Assembly (NCBI RefSeq): GCF_047496725.1
Contig: NC_132984.1
Span: 1,499,001-1,563,000, forward strand
Length of the DNA: 64,000 nucleotides
DNA from: Anoplolepis gracilipes
Taxonomy: Eukaryota > Arthropoda > Insecta > Hymenoptera > Formicidae
Reading direction: 5' to 3'
This document shows, in pieces, positions 58,010 to 64,000 of this stretch. The notes under the pieces are model-generated. The model searched no databases. It was not told where the DNA came from and saw only the letters and a program-made list of their open reading frames with translations. Position 1 is the first letter of the stretch, and each line of letters opens with the position of its first letter. The position numbers were made by a program, and so were the translations under genes.

Positions 58010-58010
58010 A

Positions 58011-58038
<28 letters not shown>
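58010..58038. repeat. (GA)n microsatellite
   Basis: About 14 GA units. Confidence 0.93.
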
Positions 58039-58042
<4 letters not shown>

Positions 58043-58679
58043 TTGGTTCTTTTATTTATATAAAATTCCCTTTTCGAATCATATTCCTTTTTTTTTTTTA
58101 AATGTAACTATTGGCAGATAATGAGATTAGTGCAGAAGAACAAAATCGGCATAATTTAAAATTCAAATGAGGAAAGAATTTACGAGTGGCAAAATTAGAT
58201 GATAATTAACTAATTCTTAGTTACGACACGCGAAAATGCTTTTCCGGTGATAAGATAAAAATGCATTATAATTATGACAAACAACTTTCTATTATACGCC
58301 ATATACATATATGGTTGTTAATTATTAATTAGTAAGTAACGATGTCATAAATTAAGAGAGACAAGTCCGTGTCTTTCTCCCATTTATAATTTTATTCACT
58401 CTGTTACTATAATCATAATATTAATTCGTCGTTTCTAAATAAAGAATTAAATATGCAAGAGAATTACCTTGTGTATACATATTTCATTTTTCCAACTAAA
58501 TTTTCGCGTGATTTATAATTCTGTTAAAATAAAATTTATCTAAACAGAAATCCAGAAGACCTATGTTAAAAATTACTCGCTACAAAAATTATTATTGTTA
58601 AAAAATTTGCTTTATCAACAAAAGTCTCCTCTTTTTTTGCCAACACATTTTTTTACCTGGAATTAACAGTGTTAATCGT

Positions 58680-59010
58680 CCCTCGGTCAATGAGATGCGA
58701 AAATGGAAGATTGGACCAAACGAGGCAAACAGACAGACAGAGTGAGCGAGTAGAGATGAAAAAAAGGGAAGGGAGAATGAGTTAGTTGTGACGGCAGGAA
58801 GGGAGAGAGGGAGGGGGAGGGGGGCGGGGGAGAGTGCTCGCTAAGGGTAGAACTGGTCGTGAACAGAGCGGTTGCCAAGCAACCGATATTGTTCCCATTG
58901 TTGCGGGCGTAGCGTAAATATTTGAGGCGAACTCGGGGATCACAAAATTCACCCACCCTCTCGCTTCCCCTCCCACTCTTTCCTCGCTCTTCTTTGGTTC
59001 TTCCTTCTTT
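58680..59010. other. GC-rich island with X-box-like site
   Basis: G-rich on the + strand (58.74-58.85 kb), then the X-box at 58871, then C/T-rich. As at 44 kb, the strand composition flips at the X-box. Confidence 0.4.
58871..58883. promoter_or_regulatory. X-box-like (RFX) site
   Basis: GTTGCCAAGCAAC: half-sites GTTGCC and AGCAAC around one base; full match to the GTNRCC-N(0-3)-RGYAAC consensus. CGGTTGC and GCAACCG extend the symmetry. Confidence 0.55.
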
Positions 59011-61280
59011 TTCATTTTCCCGAAAGTTATCAAGGTGTGTCTCGTAAATCCTCGAAAGCTCCTAATGATACTCATCGCAGATTGTGGATCGGAGAATACG
59101 CTACTTTTTCATGTAGAATTCCCCTTAATGTCACCTCTGATGCTTTTATGTCAAATTAGTTGTCAAAATCCAACCGCTAGAATGACAAGAGAGAGAGAGA
59201 GAGAGAGATAAGAAAGCACAATTATTAGTTTGCATATTTATATGCCCCAAGACATTTATCTATATTAATTAGTATACTTTTTTCCTCATTGTTAGTTTAG
59301 AATAAAAACAAATGATAATTTTTTATCATTTTTATTAGATAGAAAAAATCCTTTTAAATTTAGATACATTAATAAGTTGACTGTACGCCTTATATAACAA
59401 TATAGAATGTGCATTTATTTTAGAAGAATTTAATACTAATTACTTTGCATACAATGTAGTTTTTTTTAAATTAACTATTTTAATATTCTTCCTACTAAAA
59501 AAAAAAAAAAAAAAGGAAATAAAAAAATTATATTTTGCAGAAAAATCTTTTTAATTATTTCAAATAATAATGTTAATTTTGTACCAATTTTTTCCAATTA
59601 CAATTCTCAAGCAAAGAATACAAGAAGAATATTTCTTTTGAATATTTCAATGTATGTCGCGCAATTCATTTTCGTAATCGGAGCGGAAATTCTTGAATGG
59701 ATGTCCCGCGCGTTGTTTTGAGAACGTCACAGCGACGACCAGGGTAGTAACACATGGAAGAAGTGTTTGTTTACAGGCATTTATTTCGGCAGTCCCTTGC
59801 GGGAGCATATGAACGCATTGTACACACGTACCTTGTTGACTAACGCTGCTGACCCCGCGGCCGCAGGTCAACCTCCCTGCGGTTGCGAAAGATTATGGAA
59901 TTGTCAACTTTCAAATCGAACAACAAGAGCGTTCTCTTGATTAACGGGATAGTTATTTTTTTTCTCTCGCTTTGACATCAAGTACTTGTTTAAAATTTAT
60001 ATAAATTTTGTAAAATTAATAGTAGCCTATACCCTATTTCATTCGAGAGATTTATAAATTGTTAACGCGTAATATTTTCTTTATATAAAGCATTTATTGG
60101 ATAGTATAATTTAATTATCGCGATAGTTTAAAATTATTAATATAAGCGAGATTTTTCAGAAAGAAATCGAATAACAAATTAGATATAAAAAGCCTTTTCT
60201 ATATTTGCTAGTTTTTACTAAATAATCTTGGATAATAATTTAAACCCTAGAAAAATTAAAAATTATTACAGAATATACAAGTAAAAATTGTCATTAATTA
60301 AAATGCTTATCTCTTTATACTTTAACTACATTATTATGAATAATATAAAACATTATAATTATATCGCATATCTTAATATAAATTAATAGTTTTATCTTTC
60401 GCTGCGTCAAGGCCTTTCTCTCCGGTACATCGCGATATCCTCTCGAGAGGACTTGAAATTAGGAATGGTCAGTTACACGGGAAATGGAGTCTGTCGCCTC
60501 TCGCCCCGCTTCTCGAGTTACCCCGGCGGCTTTACACGTGGTGACGTCCGCCTCTGGGACACGCTATTGACGCGCAACGTCGGGACGCCTCTTGAACCCT
60601 CGATCCATCCTCGCGTTCAACTCTCTATCAACCCCCTTTCCCGTTCCCGCTGTTCTCATCGCACTCAAAGCGCATCTATGCACCATATAATATCGATTTA
60701 TTATCGAGAATTATCGAGGAAAAAAAAACCGCAAGCTGATAGGAGACTCTTTCCATTTTTTTTTTTTTTTTTATGAGATAATGAGAAATTTTCTCGAAAG
60801 ATTTGAGATTTAAAGAGACGAATAACGGAAACGCGTAGCATTTCTTGTAATTACAGTATATTAAAAAATAGTGATCTGTTTTAAATTATTAGAATTAGCA
60901 TGTAAGAATGATAATTACAATAAATGATAAATACTACATGACTTTCAGTAGTTACAGATACCTAATAGTCGGTCGGATTGAAAATGTTCGCAATCTAGGA
61001 TTTTCAAGATCTAATTTCAATTTTCAGAGTTTTAGCTCGCTTTGATGTTCTAGAATGATTTCATTTTTAAACATTTTCCAATCACTAGTAAATTACATAA
61101 AATTTCGTATTATACTAGAATCATGTAATAAAATTTTAGCGTTAAATATGCAAATATCTGCGAAAGGTATTTTTTACTTTGAGTAATATTGGTAGGTAAT
61201 ATTTAATGTTATTTAAAAATAAATTAATCCACGTTTAAATTAATAACTTGCATCAAATAAAAGTTGAAAGTATGTATGCG
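59011..61280. other. Intergenic DNA, mostly AT-rich
   Basis: (GA)n at 59188-59209; a small CpG-rich patch at 59.69-59.90 kb with a NotI-type GCGGCCGC; a GC-richer segment at 60.4-60.7 kb. Nothing recognised as a gene. Confidence 0.5.
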
Positions 61281-61380
61281 CACACGCGTATACATACATA
61301 CATACATACATATATACATTATTTCAATTAAATTAAATAGAATTAAATTTAAAAGCACAGAGAGAGAGAGAGAGAGAGTT
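61281..61380. repeat. (CATA)n and (GA)n microsatellites
   Basis: CATA units at 61289-61314 and about 10 GA units at 61359-61378. Confidence 0.9.
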
Positions 61381-61642
61381 TTTCTCTCCTATTGGCGAAT
61401 AAGCTATATATATTCCTCGTTTTTATTTCTATAGAAAACAATCCATTTGCAGTTTATCGAATTTTCCCAGTTTCAAATTCAATATATTACAGAATTCTCA
61501 TGTTTTTAGGATGATTGCAATTTCTTTGCAATTTTTTTCGAACATCAACTGACTGTCGCTGACAAATAGTCCTTTTGCGCTCTGGCCTCGTTGCCTCTAA
61601 AATTGATGCGGTTTCGACATCATTCTCTCTAACAATGGCCGT

Positions 61643-61703
61643 GTTGCGAAACTTTCGCAACTCGGCACGGCAAGTCCGAACCGAGCCGAGCCGAACCGAG
61701 CCG
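61643..61703. repeat. 19-bp palindrome followed by CCGAG/CCGAA repeats
   Basis: GTTGCGAAACTTTCGCAAC (61643-61661) is a perfect inverted repeat around one base. It is followed at 61678-61703 by four to five pentanucleotide units of the CCGAG/CCGAA type. Confidence 0.8.
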
Positions 61704-61709
61704 GCAATC

Positions 61710-62940
61710 TCAGGATGATTTTGTGCAACTGCCGATGCCGTTCGTTCTACTTGTATTCTACCTTACCGGTCGTCCTGGACTGCGAACTTTCACATTCGAG
61801 AAAATGCGCCGACAGCCATAGTCAACAGAGTTGATTCGTGATCGAAAAGCCGATCGAACAATATTTTAAAATCTGATCTCACGATTGTGTAGTTTTATTC
61901 TTCTTGCGCCGAAATTTAACTAATTATCGTCCAGAAATGTGACTTGCGGTAGAATTTAAATTTAATTTTTTTTTTTCTTTTAATTTTGTTTGGATCTCTT
62001 TCTCTAAAATTTTTTTTATTCGACACAATTATATTTTCCCATTAAAAAATTATTATTACAAAGAAAGACAAGTAGATAAAGTTATAGACGACAGCTTTAG
62101 CTCTTTGATTCATTCGATAGTTAGACAGCGAGGGTTGATATTTTTCTTTTAAGCTCGATATTGCACGCGAGACAAAGCAAGGAGATATTTTTCATTCAGA
62201 ATTTCAAATCCTCGCGCATAAGACGGCCGAAGGATAATGCGGCCGTCGTGTCCGCTTATACCACCACCTACGGAGGTCGCTCGGTCGGCGGGAAATGTGG
62301 GTCAGCCCTCGTTCTCCTTGGGAATCTCGTACGTCATGAATAAATAGACATTTCGTGCGTCGACGAGCTCGATCTGCACTTTTGAATGTAACACAATATG
62401 AAAACTATCGCGAGAGAAAAAAAAAAAAAAGAGCGCAATGTGTGAAATAAAAAGAAAGTACGTACTTAATAAGAATGAGTCAAATCCGTTCAAGACCCTT
62501 TGAATTTCTTACCTTTAAAATATATGATAATTATTATTTTGAAATAATATTTGTTATCATTATTTTTAAAAAAATTTATTTTAATTAATTATTTTATTTA
62601 TTATCTTGTATGTTATTTTGGTTACTTATTAAAAACTTTTTGGAGAAAAAGCTTAGGAAGATGAAAAAATATTTCAAAATGATAATATTGTTGAAAAGAA
62701 AATAAAAAATAAATTCAAAAATACATAAAATAAGTATGTTAATAATATAATTCATTCTCTATCTTTTGGATTTCTTTATCAAAACATGTATATAAATTGG
62801 AAAAAATTATACAAATATTTTAATATAAAGATATGTAAATATCCTTTTTATTAATTATTTGGAAATTAATGTTTTTAGTGATTAATTTTGCTTTCATCAT
62901 AAGTAGCTGTAAAAGTGTTCAGAGTGTTAGATTCTTAAAA
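61710..62940. other. Intergenic DNA
   Basis: Mixed to AT-rich, with a CpG-richer patch at 62.15-62.35 kb. No supported feature. Confidence 0.55.
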
Positions 62941-63110
62941 GAGTTGCTTCCATCCTTCCATATGACGCGTCGACGTCACGAGGTTCGCGTAACGTGTATA
63001 GTGTACGCGCATCGTACTACTCGTGTGCAGCTGCATGTGTGGGGGCGGTGCATGTGACGAAATGCAGCGAAATTTTCAAGCGACGTCATGCCGACGTCAA
63101 ATACGCCTCC
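62941..63110. promoter_or_regulatory. Cluster of three CRE-like octamers
   Basis: CGACGTCA occurs three times within 130 bp (62971-62978, 63081-63088, 63092-63099), each one base from the perfect CRE TGACGTCA bound by CREB/ATF. The surrounding segment is CpG-rich in AT-rich DNA. Confidence 0.4.
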
Positions 63111-64000
63111 TGAAGCACAGTATATCTAACGAATGGTTGGTCAAGTTGCATTCATAAAGATTCCGCGCGTTGAAATACGAATTTTAAAATAATAATAGCG
63201 CCGAGAAAGTCAAGGGGTATTTTAAAAATCGATTTCTTCTTCGAGTATTTAATTTAATGTCTTTCAAACAAAAATGTATTAATAATTAAATTAAAACAGT
63301 GAAGTGGTCGATAATAATTTCGAATAAATTATTAAACAGTTTTAATTAAAGCTCGTAATAATGTACGTTCATACAAAAATGAATAAAGTATGCAGAAAAT
63401 AATAAATATAAAATATTATTTTAAAACTTTAAAATAAAGAATAATTAAGTTTCAACGGAATAGTAATTATTTTAAATTTATTTGACGTTTCGTATTATTA
63501 GAAAAAATTATTTTACGTTTTCATTATATTTGGAGAGATTGTCAATTGTAACGACCGTTATCGTGAAGACGAAAGGAAGACAAGGTATATACATGGTGAC
63601 CGTGGAAGTGAGGAGGCTCGTCTGACCTCGCTATTACAATCCCGTTAAGCAGGAGTTCGTCTCGTGCCCTGCCCGCACCTCGCTAGGATCTTTCGCCGCT
63701 TTCCTTTTCTCCTTAACCGTCTGACCACAACTACTTGGACTATTTTGAAGTAGAAGAGCGAGAAATTTTTTCATTCCAAAATTAAAGCTACCAAAAAATT
63801 CAACCTGCTTTCTCGTTTTCATTTTATAAATTTCACGTTGCTCGAAAAAGTTGAGAAATTGCGGATACGATAATGTGAAAAGTTTAAATTTCAAAATTCC
63901 AATAATTTAGACCATTTTCCTATTTTTTTTCTGAAATTTTGAGATAAAAATTTAAAATTTCGAACAATCTCGCAAATTTGAAAGTCATAAATTAAAAAAT
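63111..64000. other. AT-rich right end of window
   Basis: AT-rich, with a GC-richer piece at 63.55-63.73 kb. An 86-codon minus-strand frame there has no recognisable domain and no supporting signals. Nothing called. Confidence 0.5.

Noticed and set aside
57541..58101. 186-codon + strand frame
   Set aside because: Ser/Leu/Thr-rich low complexity crossing (CA)n and (GA)n repeats.
1..64000. tRNA genes, rRNA, CRISPR arrays, intact transposase or reverse-transcriptase genes
   Set aside because: No B-box plus cloverleaf, repeat-spacer pattern or diagnostic enzyme motif was seen on either strand by eye; a tRNAscan and RepeatMasker run would be decisive.

Overview
The window is eukaryotic and most likely comes from an insect. 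A hymenopteran such as an ant is my best guess, from the AT-rich short introns, the CpG-containing GC-rich islands in an AT-rich background and the large number of microsatellites; that assignment is inference. Two protein-coding genes can be read with confidence, both on the + strand and both split into exons: the 3' three quarters of an axonemal inner-arm dynein heavy chain (Dnah7 type, 1-18493) and a complete Olig-family bHLH transcription factor gene (Oli / BHLHE22-23 type, 47447-48828).

Region 1, 1-18493. Twenty-nine exons join in frame into 3,123 residues plus a stop codon. They run from the end of the linker through AAA1-AAA4, the coiled-coil stalk with the microtubule-binding domain, AAA5-AAA6 and the C-terminal domain. 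Roughly 900 N-terminal residues lie upstream of the window. Two of the 28 introns are GC-AG introns with the same GCAAGT donor, and one exon is only 18 nt long.

Region 2, 18494-47446. This is a 29-kb interval without a recognisable protein gene. AT-rich stretches alternate with GC-rich islands that carry (CT/GA)n, (CGA)n and (CA/TA)n microsatellites. Several islands hold RFX X-box type palindromes, and a 9-mer, GGGATGCTG, recurs beside four of them. A promoter-like block with a TATA box and an 18-bp palindrome around a DRE core lies near 28.7-28.9 kb. Two exon-like minus-strand pieces lie near 27.6-27.9 and 29.5 kb. A degenerate purine-rich repeat of about 15 bp occurs near 40 kb and again just upstream of Oli.

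Region 3, 47447-48828. Oli has four coding exons giving 273 residues. The bHLH domain is split by an intron inside helix 2.

Region 4, 48829-64000. This holds the presumed Oli 3' UTR, then another gene-poor interval with two more X-box-like sites, a diverged 155-bp direct duplication, GA/TC tracts, and a cluster of three identical CRE-like octamers near 63 kb. The two genes have no evident functional link: one encodes a motor of motile axonemes (sperm, chordotonal cilia), the other a neural transcription factor. The X-boxes between and beyond them are the most unusual signal here, because RFX factors normally control cilium genes. No RNA genes, CRISPR arrays or intact transposon coding regions were found.
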